In this document: positions 10,317-19,047 of the stretch, piece by piece
How the letters are laid out: each line of letters opens with the position of its first letter
Numbering within the stretch: position 1 is the first letter of the stretch
NCBI RefSeq assembly: GCF_029277445.1
Contig: NZ_CP119567.1
Span: 682,001 to 746,000 of the forward strand
Direction: 5' to 3'
Length of the DNA: 64,000 nt
Source of the DNA: Pararhizobium qamdonense
Lineage (GTDB): Bacteria > Pseudomonadota > Alphaproteobacteria > Rhizobiales > Rhizobiaceae
Program-made: the position numbers and the translations under genes
The notes under the pieces: model-generated
Databases searched by the model: none
Seen by the model: the letters and a program-made list of their open reading frames with translations, nothing else
What the model was told of the DNA's origin: nothing

Positions 10317-10709
10317 TTAAGTCTCGGCCCGGGTAGACCGCAGCTTTTCAAACCGGCGCAAAAAGACGCCGATATCGCTGCCACTGCGTTGCAGCTGTCT
10401 CTTGCGAATGACCACGCACATCACCCTGGCCGCCGTGGAAAATGTCATCTCGTCCAGAGAGTTGCTGCTGCTCCAAGGCTTGGTGAGCCGCTCGGTAATG
10501 GCGCTGACCATGTTGTTGGGCAGGATGTCGGTGCAATCACGCATATGGTCGAAGACCACACCGATGGATACTGGCATGCCCAGGTGATAAACGACGGGAA
10601 CGTCGGGATCCTCGGCCCAGTCGTCATACGCTTCCAATGCATCGCGAAACAGCAGATGCAGCGTGATTGGAGCGTGTCCCTCATGCAGTTCGGGTAAAAG
10701 GTTGTTCAT
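10317..10709 (-). CDS. Conserved-looking hypothetical protein
   Basis: A 130-residue soluble protein that I do not recognise. It starts MNNLLPELHEGHAPITLHLL and is mostly helical and acidic in its first two thirds, with a basic C-terminus (RKRQLQRSGSD...RRFEKLRSTRAET). No signal peptide, membrane segment or metal-binding cluster is visible. The ATG at 10709 is preceded by GAGGA at 7 nt. A GTG 29 codons upstream is in frame but has no good ribosome site. It stands alone between the liv operon and the FAD oxidoreductase, followed by a stem-loop, so it is probably its own transcription unit. Confidence 0.65.
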   Translation of the reverse strand: MNNLLPELHEGHAPITLHLLFRDALEAYDDWAEDPDVPVVYHLGMPVSIGVVFDHMRDCTDILPNNMVSAITERLTKPWSSSNSLDEMTFSTAARVMCVVIRKRQLQRSGSDIGVFLRRFEKLRSTRAET

Positions 10710-10833
10710 TAGCACATCCTCATCGTTGGGAACGGTGGTTGGTGCCGACAGAAATCGACCTAACGCGAGAATGCACGAAAATGCGGATTGTTCCACCGCT
10801 TGAAAAATAAAAAGTCTGCGGTTATGTGAAGCC

Positions 10834-10856
10834 CCTGGCAGGTGAACACTGCCAGG
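10834..10856 (-). terminator. Stem-loop at the end of the liv operon
   Basis: Perfect 8-bp inverted repeat CCTGGCAG/CTGCCAGG with a 7-nt loop, starting 19 nt past the livF stop. This position fits the 3' end of the livKHMGF transcript, although no T run follows the stem on the minus strand. Confidence 0.55.
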
Positions 10857-10874
10857 AAAACAGTTGGCTTCAGG

Positions 10875-11591
10875 TCAGTGCAACCCGCCCACACCGAGCA
10901 GCCGGTCGACCGCATCATGATCGGCAGCCAACGCCTGCGGCGTGCCGCTCCAGGCTACCCTGCCGCGCTCGAGCACGATCACCTGATCGGCGAAATCAAG
11001 AGCGCTCTGGATGCGTTGCTCGACAAGGACGATGGTCATGTTGCCGGTGCTTGCAAGTTCGGAGAACGCTTTCATCAGCTCTTCGCAGATCACCGGCGCG
11101 AGCCCTTCAAGCGGCTCATCGAGCAGAAGGACGGTGGGGCGGCCAAGAATAGTGCGCGCCGTGGACAGCATCTGCTGCTCGCCGCCGGAAAGCTGGGACC
11201 CAAGATTGCCCTTGCGCTCGAAAAGACGCGGAAACATAGCATAGGCCTCCTGAAGATCGCTTTTCGGCCGGTCCTTCAGGCCGACGAACAGGTTTTCCTC
11301 AACTGTCAGCGTCGGAAAGATGCAGCGGGTCTGCGGCACATATCCGAGCCCCGTGCGGGCGCGCAGCGCGCTGGAAATGCCGGTAACATCGGCTTCGCCA
11401 AGGCGGATGCGCCCGTCATAGCGTTTCGTCTGTCCAGCCAGCGTTGCAAGCAGCGTCGTCTTGCCCATGCCGTTGCGGCCCAGCACCGCCAACCGTTGCC
11501 CTGCCGCAACCGAGAAGGAGACGTTTTCCAGGACCCGGGTCGGTCCATAACCCGCCGACAGGTTTTCGACGTCAAGCGGCGTGGCTGGCAT
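10875..11591 (-). CDS. livF: Branched-chain amino acid type ABC transporter, ATPase LivF
   Basis: One of the two cytoplasmic ATPases that drive the importer encoded by this operon. The 238-residue protein has Walker A GRNGMGKTT, a Q-loop region (GYVPQTRCIFPTLTVEENL), the signature LSGGEQQ and Walker B VLLLDEPLEGLAP. The phrase FPTLTVEENL is typical of LivF rather than LivG. The open frame runs much further upstream inside livG, but the ATG at 11591 has GGGAG 8 nt before it and gives the normal LivF N-terminus (MPATPLDVENLSAGYG). It overlaps the end of livG by 20 nt. Substrate is not certain: liv-type importers also carry amides, urea and aromatic compounds. Confidence 0.92.
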   Translation of the reverse strand: MPATPLDVENLSAGYGPTRVLENVSFSVAAGQRLAVLGRNGMGKTTLLATLAGQTKRYDGRIRLGEADVTGISSALRARTGLGYVPQTRCIFPTLTVEENLFVGLKDRPKSDLQEAYAMFPRLFERKGNLGSQLSGGEQQMLSTARTILGRPTVLLLDEPLEGLAPVICEELMKAFSELASTGNMTIVLVEQRIQSALDFADQVIVLERGRVAWSGTPQALAADHDAVDRLLGVGGLH

Positions 11592-12336
11592 TGGCATAGC
11601 TCCCGAGATAGGCTTCGCGCACGGCGGCATCCTTGGTGACATCGGCTGGAGAACCGTCGAATATGATCGTGCCGGCGGCCAGGACGATGACCCGCTGGGC
11701 AAAACGGAAGACCAGATCCATGTCATGCTCGATCATCAGCACGGCAAGATCGGCCGGCAGGTCGGCAAGGGCCTGTTCAATGCGGCCGGTATCGCTCTGC
11801 GGCACGCCGGCGGCGGGCTCGTCCAAGAGCAGCACTTTCGGTTTGAGCGCCAGCGCCATGGCAATTTCGAGCAGACGCTGCTGACCATAAGCAATCTCGC
11901 TCACCTTGCGGTGCATCAGGTCGATCAGGCCGAGTTTCGTCAGAAGCACGCTCGCCTCGTCCATGACATCGGGCATGGACAGGAAATTGCCGAACATCTT
12001 GCCGGTGCGTCTATCCCGTTGCAGGATAGCCAGCGCCACATGCTCGGCTGGCGTCATCTCCTGAAACAGCCGCGTCACCTGAAAAGAGCGCACCAGCCCG
12101 CGCCGGACGCGGCCGATCGCATCGATCTTCGTGACGATTTCGCCGTTGAGCCGGACCTCGCCAGAATCAGGCCGCAGATTGCCGGTGACGAGATTGACGA
12201 ATGTGGTCTTGCCGGCCCCATTGGGGCCGATCAGCGCCACCCGGTCGCCCGGCGCCATCGACAAAGAGACATCGTTGGTCACGGTAAGGCCACTGAACGC
12301 CTTGTTCAGATTGAAAACGTCGAAAACCGCGCTCAT
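11572..12336 (-). CDS. livG: Branched-chain amino acid type ABC transporter, ATPase LivG
   Basis: Second cytoplasmic ATPase of the liv-type importer, 254 residues. Walker A GPNGAGKTT, signature segment YGQQRLLEIAMALALKPK (the family's usual LSYGQQR-like variant), Walker B VLLLDEPAAGVP and switch His in MIEHDMDLVF are present. The ATG at 12336 overlaps the livM stop (TGATG) and has GGAG 8 nt upstream. An in-frame ATG two codons earlier is less well placed. It sits between livM and livF on one transcript. Confidence 0.93.
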   Translation of the reverse strand: MSAVFDVFNLNKAFSGLTVTNDVSLSMAPGDRVALIGPNGAGKTTFVNLVTGNLRPDSGEVRLNGEIVTKIDAIGRVRRGLVRSFQVTRLFQEMTPAEHVALAILQRDRRTGKMFGNFLSMPDVMDEASVLLTKLGLIDLMHRKVSEIAYGQQRLLEIAMALALKPKVLLLDEPAAGVPQSDTGRIEQALADLPADLAVLMIEHDMDLVFRFAQRVIVLAAGTIIFDGSPADVTKDAAVREAYLGSYANASHAA

Positions 12337-13334
12337 CAGCATTTCTCCAGGCGGCGGGCGATGAAGGCGGATGCCGTGCCGTAAAGGCCCTTGGGTGCAA
12401 ACAGGACGACCGCGATCAAAAGGGCGCCCACCATGGTCAGCCAGTGGAACGGATTGGCCGCCGAGACATAATCCTCAAACAACATGAAGACGACGGTGCC
12501 CGTCAGCGCTCCAAACAGCGAACCGGTGCCGCCGAAAACCAGCATGACCAGGGATTCGGCGGATTGGGTAAAGGACAAGCTGTCGAGGCCGACGACCTGC
12601 GTGGAGATTGCATTCAACGCCCCGCCCACACCAGCCACGGCGCCGGAGATGACATACATCTTGATCAAGGCGATTTTCGGCGACGCACCCATGGCCATGA
12701 TGCGCAGCGGATCCTCCTTGATACCACGGCAGAGCATGCCGAAGGGCGAGCGCACCAGGAAACGCAACAGGACAAAGACGGCAAGCAACAGAACAACGCC
12801 GAATATATAGGCGGTCTGTCCCCAGAGATCGAATTCGAACCGGCCGAACAGCGGATCAGGGGAAATTCCCGACAGGCCGTCGCTGCCGCCCGTCCAGGAT
12901 GAGGCTTTGTTGGCAAATTCATGGAAGAGATAGATCAGCGAAATCGACAGGACCAGTTGCGGCAACCCATGGGCCCGCAGGATGATGACGCCGCAGATCA
13001 GTCCGGCGATGGCGCCGCCGACAATGCCGGTAACAGTCATCAGCAGCGGGTCGGTGATGCCGAAATGTGCGGCGGCAATGCCTGCGGCATAGGCGCCGGA
13101 GCCGAACAGGGCGGCATGGCCAAGGGTCGCCACGCCGCAATAGCCGGTGACGAGATCGAGCGACAGGACCAGAAGCGCGATAGCGATGATCCGGGTCAAA
13201 AGCGCCAGATTATCGGGAAACAGGAGGTAACCGACGACAGCGACCGCCGTAATGGCGCCGATGCCGATCAGGTCGCGGCCGAAAGTGCGGCTTTGCCGGG
13301 TGTCGGCGGTTTCAGAGTTCATGATGAGCGTCAT
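12336..13334 (-). CDS. livM: Branched-chain amino acid type ABC transporter, permease LivM
   Basis: Inner-membrane permease, 332 residues with about ten hydrophobic segments (for example GAITAVAVVGYLLF and MTVTGIVGGAIAGLICGV). The LivM hallmark GYCGVATLGHAALFGSGAYA near residue 70 and the cytoplasmic coupling loop CRGIKEDPLRIMAMGASP are clear. The open frame extends far upstream through livH, but a start just after the livH stop (ATG at 13334, or 13322 giving MNSETADT) fits the family. The end is coupled to livG. Confidence 0.92.
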   Translation of the reverse strand: MTLIMNSETADTRQSRTFGRDLIGIGAITAVAVVGYLLFPDNLALLTRIIAIALLVLSLDLVTGYCGVATLGHAALFGSGAYAAGIAAAHFGITDPLLMTVTGIVGGAIAGLICGVIILRAHGLPQLVLSISLIYLFHEFANKASSWTGGSDGLSGISPDPLFGRFEFDLWGQTAYIFGVVLLLAVFVLLRFLVRSPFGMLCRGIKEDPLRIMAMGASPKIALIKMYVISGAVAGVGGALNAISTQVVGLDSLSFTQSAESLVMLVFGGTGSLFGALTGTVVFMLFEDYVSAANPFHWLTMVGALLIAVVLFAPKGLYGTASAFIARRLEKC

Positions 13335-13335
13335 C

Positions 13336-14199
13336 CTAGCGTGCCCGTCCGGCAAGGCCACGCGGGAAAATGCAGATGATGGCGATAACCGCGAGGTAGA
13401 AGAAAAATTCGCCGAATTCCGGCATGAGGTAGCGCCCGGTCGTATCGATGCCGCCGAGAACGAGGCAGGCAAGAAGCGCGCCGGGAATGGAGCCCGCGCC
13501 ACCGACGGAAACGACGACCAGGAAGGTGACCATGTAACGCAGCGCATAATAGGGTTCGACTGGCAAGAGTTCGGCGCCAATGACCCCGCCAAAAGCCGCA
13601 AGGCCGACCGCAACAGCAAAACTGACCGCGTAGATAATTTCCGTGCGCACGCCCAGCGCCGCAGCCATGGAGGCATTGTCGACGGAGGCGCGCAGCTTGA
13701 CGCCAAAGGCGGTTTTCTCGATGGCAAACCAGAGTGCACCGGCCACCGCAAGCCCACAGATGATGGCAAACAGGCGATGCACGGCAATCGAGCGGAAACC
13801 GAGATCGGCCGATCCCTGCAGCGCCGCCGGCAGCGGGATCGTCTTCAAGGTCGGGCCGAAGACGTAATTGGCGATGCCGATGATGCAGAAGGTAATGCCG
13901 ATGGTCATCAGGACCTGCGTCAATTCCGGCGCACCGTAAATCCGCCGGTAGAGCAGCCGTTCGATCGGGATTGAAATGATCACGGTGCCGGCGACGGCGA
14001 GAAGAACGGCTGCTGCATAGCCCAATCCAAGATTTTGCGCCGCATAGGAGGCGATATAACCGCCGATCATGGCAAAGGCACCATGGGCCAGATTGACCAC
14101 GCGCATCAGCCCCATGGTGACGGAAAGCCCGATCGAAATGACGAAGAGCACCATGCCATAGGCGACAGCGTCGATGGCTATGCTGAAGACTGTTTGCAT
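13336..14199 (-). CDS. livH: Branched-chain amino acid type ABC transporter, permease LivH
   Basis: Inner-membrane permease partner of LivM, 287 residues and strongly hydrophobic. It carries the LivH hallmark segment MGLMRVVNLAHGAFAMIGGY near residue 30 and the coupling region IEKTAFGVKLRASVDNASMA. The ATG at 14199 has GGAAG 7 nt upstream. livM begins one base after its stop, and livK lies 123 nt upstream with a stem-loop in the gap. Confidence 0.93.
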   Translation of the reverse strand: MQTVFSIAIDAVAYGMVLFVISIGLSVTMGLMRVVNLAHGAFAMIGGYIASYAAQNLGLGYAAAVLLAVAGTVIISIPIERLLYRRIYGAPELTQVLMTIGITFCIIGIANYVFGPTLKTIPLPAALQGSADLGFRSIAVHRLFAIICGLAVAGALWFAIEKTAFGVKLRASVDNASMAAALGVRTEIIYAVSFAVAVGLAAFGGVIGAELLPVEPYYALRYMVTFLVVVSVGGAGSIPGALLACLVLGGIDTTGRYLMPEFGEFFFYLAVIAIICIFPRGLAGRAR

Positions 14200-14223
14200 T
14201 GCGCAACTTCCACTTGATTATTG

Positions 14224-14252
14224 ACGGGAGACGGGAAGGCCCCCTCTCCCGT
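14224..14252 (-). other. Stem-loop in the livK-livH gap
   Basis: Arms ACGGGAGA and TCTCCCGT pair perfectly over 8 bp around a 13-nt loop, between the binding-protein gene and the first permease gene. Such intercistronic hairpins often stabilise the upstream part of the mRNA or end part of the transcription. They let a binding protein be made in excess of its permease. Confidence 0.5.
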
Positions 14253-14322
14253 ATCGCAAAATCCTGGCAATCCACCAGCGTCTAGGTATCCTGCGGCGCC
14301 GGTCGGATATAGCCCTGACCGG

Positions 14323-15495
14323 CTACTTGACGGCTGCCAGGCCGGGGTCGCCCTGTTTCTCGAAGGTCTGGATTTCCTTGTTGTAGTAGGAGCCGTCATC
14401 CGCCTTGGTGACTTCGCGCAGATAGATGTTCTGCGTGATATGGCGCGATTCCGGATCGATGGACACCGGGCCGCGCGGGCTGATCCAGGACAGGCCCTTC
14501 ACCGCATCGACGGCTTTCTGCGCGTCCTGTTCGCCACCGGTCGCCTCGATCATCTTGTAGATGACATTCATGCCATCGAAGGCGCCGACCGCCGGGAAGG
14601 AAAGCTCGGCCGGATTACCGATCGCCTTGGAGGCCGCCTCGACAAATGCCTTGTTTTCCGGGGAATCGTGCGAGACCGCGTAGTGGAACGTCGTCTGGAT
14701 GCCCAACGCAGCGTCGCCCAGCGCCGGCAGATCGGATTCCTGCGTCAGGTCACCCGGCGCCAGGAACTTGATACCGGCTGCCTTCAGGCCGTTTTCATTA
14801 TAGGCCTTGACGAAACCAAGCGTGGTCGGGCCGGACGGCAGGAAAGCGAAAACACCCTGTGCGCCGGAATCCTTGATGCGCTGCATGATCGGGCTGAAGT
14901 CATTGGTGGAGAGCGGGATGCGGATCGCCTCGACGACGGATCCGCCCTCTTTCTCGAAACCGGCCTTGAACGCGTTCTCGGCGTCGACACCTGGCCCGTA
15001 ATCGCTGACGATGGAGATGACCTTGGCAACACCGGCATCATGCGCGACCTTGGCGATCGGCAACGACGTCTGCCAGGTTGTGAAGGAGGTGCGAACCACC
15101 AGCGGGCTCTTCGTCACGATTGCCGATGTCGCGGCATTCATGACGATCAGGGGAACATTGGCCTGTTGCAGGATCGGCGTGACGGCCATCGCATCGGGGG
15201 TGAAGTAGAACCCCGCGAGATATTGGACCTTTTCCTTGACCACAAGTTCCTGTGCCAAAGCCTTGGATTGGGCGGGGTCGGCAGCGGGCAGGTCGCGGTA
15301 GACGATCTCGACCGTATCGTCGCCGATCGTCGCGCCGTGCAATGCGATATAGGCGTCGATACCGGCCTTGAAATTCTTGCCTTGCAACGCGAACGGTCCG
15401 GAGAATGGTCCGACAACACCGATCTTGATCGTATCGGCGTAGGCAGCGCTGCCCATGATAATGGCCGCAAACGCGGCGATGATGGCCCGCTTCAT
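14323..15495 (-). CDS. livK: Branched-chain amino acid type ABC transporter, substrate-binding protein
   Basis: Periplasmic receptor of the importer, 390 residues, with a clean Sec signal peptide (MKRAIIAAFAAIIMGSAAYA). The mature part starts with the family pattern IKIGVVGPFSGPFALQGKNF and keeps the two-lobe type I periplasmic-binding layout (PF13458), ending with a region rich in charged residues (REVTKADDGSYYNKEIQTF). The ATG at 15495 follows GGAGG at 6 nt; an upstream in-frame ATG has no such site. It is the first gene of livKHMGF. The ligand cannot be read from sequence alone. Confidence 0.92.
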   Translation of the reverse strand: MKRAIIAAFAAIIMGSAAYADTIKIGVVGPFSGPFALQGKNFKAGIDAYIALHGATIGDDTVEIVYRDLPAADPAQSKALAQELVVKEKVQYLAGFYFTPDAMAVTPILQQANVPLIVMNAATSAIVTKSPLVVRTSFTTWQTSLPIAKVAHDAGVAKVISIVSDYGPGVDAENAFKAGFEKEGGSVVEAIRIPLSTNDFSPIMQRIKDSGAQGVFAFLPSGPTTLGFVKAYNENGLKAAGIKFLAPGDLTQESDLPALGDAALGIQTTFHYAVSHDSPENKAFVEAASKAIGNPAELSFPAVGAFDGMNVIYKMIEATGGEQDAQKAVDAVKGLSWISPRGPVSIDPESRHITQNIYLREVTKADDGSYYNKEIQTFEKQGDPGLAAVK

Positions 15496-15614
15496 AATTC
15501 TCCTCCCTGAATGACCGGCATGCTCCCGAAGAACCGGCACAAATGACTGAAACTACAGTTGGCCGCAGTTTGTCACGCAGAATGGTAATGTAAAATGAAA
15601 TATCAAGCGGGATT

Positions 15615-15628
15615 TCATATGCATATGA
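15615..15628. promoter_or_regulatory. 14-bp perfect palindrome upstream of livK
   Basis: TCATATGCATATGA reads the same on both strands, with no spacer. It lies 120 nt upstream of the livK start in an AT-rich patch of an otherwise GC-rich gap, about where a promoter operator would be. No regulator gene sits next to it. Confidence 0.4.
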
Positions 15629-15754
15629 TTATGGATCAGGGTGTTTTGGCGGGATTGCGATCACTGCACTCTTTTCGCGGTCTCCAGCTACCGCAGCATT
15701 TTAGGGGTATCCACGTTCGTGCGGCAACCGCTCCAGGAGCGCTTTGCAGTGCCG

Positions 15755-16318
15755 TCAGGCAAACAGTGCCGTCGCCCCGGTAACAAGCAGGATGGCGGCG
15801 GCGACTGCGATGCCGACGATCCTTTTGCTCTTTGCCAATGCGGCAAAGCTCAGGAGGACGTAGTAGGTCAGGTTCAGGCCCGCCCAGAGCGCGATGCTGG
15901 AGGGTGGCCATGGCGTGGTGAATGCGGATATTGCCGGTGGAATCTGGGTGAGCAGATTGCTGGCGAGCACGCAGAAGGCAACCTCGCGCCGGTGGCTCAT
16001 GATATGGTCGTCGAGGGTTGCTGTCTCTGCAGCCTTCGGAAAGACTTGTGTGGCTGCGAAATAATAGAGCAGCGCGACCACGGCAACGGCGTAGGCGACG
16101 AGATAGCTGACCTCGGCCAGTTCCCGATAGGCCCAGGCATTCATCCAGAAGGTAATGAGATCAACGAGAAGCAGGATGCCGAATAGGGGCGCGACGACCC
16201 CCAGCCTGCGGGTGTGGCGTTCGTCATAGGCGCGCGAAAACCCGCCTGCGACCTCGGCAACGGCCAGACCGAGCAGCAGGCCGTAAAAGGCAAACATGAA
16301 CCCGAAGGCTTCGCTCAT
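15755..16318 (-). CDS. Small multi-pass membrane protein of unknown function
   Basis: A 187-residue inner-membrane protein with five predicted hydrophobic helices: residues about 5-25, 42-62, 70-90, 108-130 plus 140-160, and 165-186. Short charged loops separate them (AYDERHTRR, PKAAETATLDDHIMSHRRE). No catalytic or transport signature is visible. The ATG at 16318 has AGGAG 6 nt before it. It is read in the same direction as the omptin gene 150 nt upstream, but a strong stem-loop lies between them, so it is probably separate. Confidence 0.72.
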   Translation of the reverse strand: MSEAFGFMFAFYGLLLGLAVAEVAGGFSRAYDERHTRRLGVVAPLFGILLLVDLITFWMNAWAYRELAEVSYLVAYAVAVVALLYYFAATQVFPKAAETATLDDHIMSHRREVAFCVLASNLLTQIPPAISAFTTPWPPSSIALWAGLNLTYYVLLSFAALAKSKRIVGIAVAAAILLVTGATALFA

Positions 16319-16404
16319 CGGATACTCCTCGACATAGTGAAGGGCTCGTCATCCACCCCCTCAGGCGGCACACCGGAAGCTCTCGCCAAGAGGTCTGCTT
16401 CTGG

Positions 16405-16422
16405 CGCCGGGTTTGCCCGGCG
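16405..16422 (-). terminator. Stem-loop downstream of the omptin gene
   Basis: Perfect 7-bp inverted repeat CGCCGGG/CCCGGCG with a 4-nt loop, 46 nt past the omptin stop. It is GC-rich and compact. No U tract follows on the minus strand. Confidence 0.5.
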
Positions 16423-16468
16423 AGGCCACCATCGCAGGCGGCTTCGCCGTCGCATTGCGCTTCAGAGA

Positions 16469-17431
16469 TTAAAAGTGGCCACGAAGACCAACCTGGAGCG
16501 ACATCGTCTTGAGGGAGGCGCCGGCGGCGTTTCTGTAGAGGACCTCAGTCCCGGTTGCCGTGTCGGTCGAATTCAGATCGCCTTTCTTGCGGAAGACATT
16601 CTCGAAATTTCCAGCGAGATAGATCGATGCCCTGTCGGTTAATTGATAATCGACGGCTGCATTAAGCTTGAGGACCGGCGCGGCCTTCATGTCGCCGAAA
16701 AACCGGGTGCCGGTCAGCCAGTGATCGTCCTGATCGTCGATGCCAAGCGTCATGCCACCCTTCACGCCACCGGACAGAGTCACGCGGTCGAAACGCGTCG
16801 AGCCGTCAAATCCCAGAAAGAGGGTCGGCACCTTCTGTTCGTAGGAGATACCATTGACGCCGTCAGGCAGGTCGCCAATGTCATTGCGGAAACCGCCGTC
16901 ACTGTAGATGTAGGAGCCGCCGAAGGCCTTCCAGCGCAACTTGGTGTACTGGAACCCGCCACCGACGCTGAGATTGCTGCGGTCGTCGGCAAAGATGGTC
17001 CGGCCGATTTCCACCGTGCCGCTGAAATAATAGTCAAGACGCGTATCGGGATGAATGGAGCGGTCGCTCCAGCCGTTCTTGGTCTGGTCAACAGCGAAAC
17101 CCGGCACCCAGTCATAATCGACCATGTGGCCATCGCCATCAAAACCAAGATCAATCTTGCCCTTGATATGCCAGTTGTTGCCGAGATCGGCGCCAGCTTG
17201 TGCGGTGTAGAGAACAACACCGTCGGCGTCCCAATCAAGCTGGCTTGCCTTGTCGTTGCCGAGATAAACATATTCGCGCGATTCAATGTTCATGACGCCT
17301 GCGCCGCCGGACAGCCAGAAGCTGCCATCGGCAGAACTTGCAACCAGATCATTGGCGCGCACCATTGATGCACAAAGCATCAGGGACATGAGCGCATATT
17401 GGAATATTCTTACTTTCATTATAAATTTCAT
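16469..17431 (-). CDS. Omptin family outer-membrane aspartyl protease
   Basis: Omptins (OmpT, Pla, PgtE) are ten-stranded outer-membrane barrels that cut surface peptides, often between basic residues. The 320-residue length matches. A signal peptide ends near residue 26 (ASMVRA). The four catalytic residues line up with OmpT Asp83, Asp85, Asp210 and His212: VDYDW gives Asp105 and Asp107, and DQDDHW gives Asp235 and His237. Other family blocks are present: WSDRSIHPDTRLDYY, GGSYIYSDGGFRNDIG, a GISYEQKVP segment, and a terminal aromatic (HF) as in barrel proteins. The ATG at 17431 has GGGGA 9 nt upstream; a second ATG at 17419 is possible. It has its own upstream gap of about 250 nt and a downstream stem-loop. 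Confidence 0.93.
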   Translation of the reverse strand: MKFIMKVRIFQYALMSLMLCASMVRANDLVASSADGSFWLSGGAGVMNIESREYVYLGNDKASQLDWDADGVVLYTAQAGADLGNNWHIKGKIDLGFDGDGHMVDYDWVPGFAVDQTKNGWSDRSIHPDTRLDYYFSGTVEIGRTIFADDRSNLSVGGGFQYTKLRWKAFGGSYIYSDGGFRNDIGDLPDGVNGISYEQKVPTLFLGFDGSTRFDRVTLSGGVKGGMTLGIDDQDDHWLTGTRFFGDMKAAPVLKLNAAVDYQLTDRASIYLAGNFENVFRKKGDLNSTDTATGTEVLYRNAAGASLKTMSLQVGLRGHF

Positions 17432-17678
17432 TAGGTTGAATCCCCACTCAAAGCCTGCCCTTTTCTTGCCACATTCGATGCGTCCGGCAATGGTATGATT
17501 TATCTAAAACTTGAAATGCAGTTGTGAAATGCGCAGAGGCGTTGCAAATCTGCACTAGATTTTTAGGGGTCACGTCCGTTGGTTGGGATAATGCTGGCTG
17601 GGTCTGAATAACCGGCGCAATAGCAGAGGCGAGCGGGAGTGCAGCAATCCGGGGTAGATTGCGCATTTGAGCGGCCGA

Positions 17679-18941
17679 TCAGCGTCCGCGCGGTGCCGGA
17701 TTGCTGCTTACGGCTTGAGAACCGCCGGGATCGAGATCGACAGGAACATGGCGTTTGTCATCGTCATCTGCCGGCCAAAGGACACTGGCAGCAAACGCTC
17801 CGAGCGCCGTGATCACCGCCAGAACAATATAGGTTGCGGTGATGCCAGCCGTCGCGCCGAGCCATCCTGCCAGCGGATAGGTTATCAGCCAGCATCCGTG
17901 TGAGAGCGCAAACTGGGCCGCAAACAAAGCCGGCCGGTCTTCCGGCGAAGAGGAACGCCGCAAGATTCTCCCCGACGGCGTCAAGACGAGAGAATAGCCG
18001 ATGCCGATCACCGCCCAGACGAGGATAAGGCCAACGTAGGAGGCGGTGAACATCCCGGCGACGAGAGCGGCAACAAGGACCATGGTTCCGGCAAGCATGA
18101 CCGGGCGGTCGTCGATCTTTTTCAAAAGGCGGGGAAGCGACAAAGCTGCAAGCATTGATCCGAGGCCGAAGGTGGCAAGCGCAACGGCCGTATAACGCTC
18201 GCCAAGCCCCAGCGCGCTTTGGACCAGAACGACAGTGTTGACAAAGACCATCGAACCGCCGGCGGCAACCGCAAGGTTCAGCGCGAACAGGCCCCTAAGG
18301 CGCGGGACGGTCAGGTAAAGCCGGATGCCGCGCGTGGTTCTATCGTAGATACTGCGCGGCTGGGCGGGCTTTGCACTGGGCAGAAGGACCGAGACGACAA
18401 GGCTCGCCGATGCGAGGAAACCGATGACGGTTCCGAGATAAAGATTATGGTAGCTCATCAGCGCCAGAAGAGCTGCGGCCAGCAGCGGGCTTCCGACCTT
18501 CTCCAGATCATAAGCCAGCCGCGACAGCGACAGCGCGTTTGTGTAGTCATCTTCATCCGGAAGAACATCGGGAATGGTTGCCTGGAATGTCGGCGTGAAG
18601 GCGGCCGAGGCGGCCTGGAGCACGAAGATCAGGAGATAGGCCTGCCAGACGCCCGTGATGAACGGAAGACAGAGCGCGACGGCAGCACGCACGAGATCCA
18701 GCGAAACCAGCATGGCGCGCCGTGGCAGCTGTTCGGTGAACGCCGTGGCAATGGGGGCGACGACGACATAGGCGATCATCTTGATTGCCAGCGCCGTACC
18801 GAGCACCGCGCCTGCGTTCCCGTCTGCAAGCTCGAACGCCTGCAGGCCAAGGGCTACGGTCGCCAGCCCCGTGCCGAGCAGCGCAATCACCTGCGCAAGA
18901 AAGAGATGACGGTAGGTGCGGTTTCTCAGGACGGCGAGCAT
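17679..18941 (-). CDS. MFS exporter in a metal-responsive operon (NreB-like)
   Basis: Twelve-helix major facilitator superfamily transporter, 420 residues, starting MLAVLRNRTYRHLFLAQVIA. The N-terminal half keeps an MFS motif A-like loop (TEQLPRRAMLVSLDLVRA), and the protein resembles the NreB/enterobactin-exporter branch. It ends with a hydrophilic tail (PADDDDKRHVPVDLDPGG). It lies 106 nt downstream of a CsoR/RcnR-family repressor gene on the same strand, so it is probably the efflux pump that this sensor controls. Nickel or cobalt efflux is the likeliest job, inferred from the sensor. The more common partner of such a sensor in rhizobia is the CDF pump DmeF, which this is not. Confidence 0.82.
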   Translation of the reverse strand: MLAVLRNRTYRHLFLAQVIALLGTGLATVALGLQAFELADGNAGAVLGTALAIKMIAYVVVAPIATAFTEQLPRRAMLVSLDLVRAAVALCLPFITGVWQAYLLIFVLQAASAAFTPTFQATIPDVLPDEDDYTNALSLSRLAYDLEKVGSPLLAAALLALMSYHNLYLGTVIGFLASASLVVSVLLPSAKPAQPRSIYDRTTRGIRLYLTVPRLRGLFALNLAVAAGGSMVFVNTVVLVQSALGLGERYTAVALATFGLGSMLAALSLPRLLKKIDDRPVMLAGTMVLVAALVAGMFTASYVGLILVWAVIGIGYSLVLTPSGRILRRSSSPEDRPALFAAQFALSHGCWLITYPLAGWLGATAGITATYIVLAVITALGAFAASVLWPADDDDKRHVPVDLDPGGSQAVSSNPAPRGR

Positions 18942-19047
18942 CAGGTCACCCCAGTTTCGGTTGTCGGTGCGGTGCGGCGGCGGAATTTCGGGCGCCGGTC
19001 ACAGCTTCCGGCCCGCAGAAAAAGGGCCGCGCTCATATTGGCCGTGC

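Noticed and set aside
14221..15510. A 429-codon plus-strand open frame across livK
   Set aside because: Shadow of livK; its peptide is His/Arg/Gly-rich without domain features.
17448..17666. A 72-codon frame upstream of the omptin gene
   Set aside because: It occupies the omptin promoter region, has no ribosome site and no export pattern that holds up; probably chance.
17679..18941. DmeF-type cation diffusion facilitator
   Set aside because: Considered because of the neighbouring sensor, but the protein has twelve MFS-type helices and lacks the CDF metal-site motifs.
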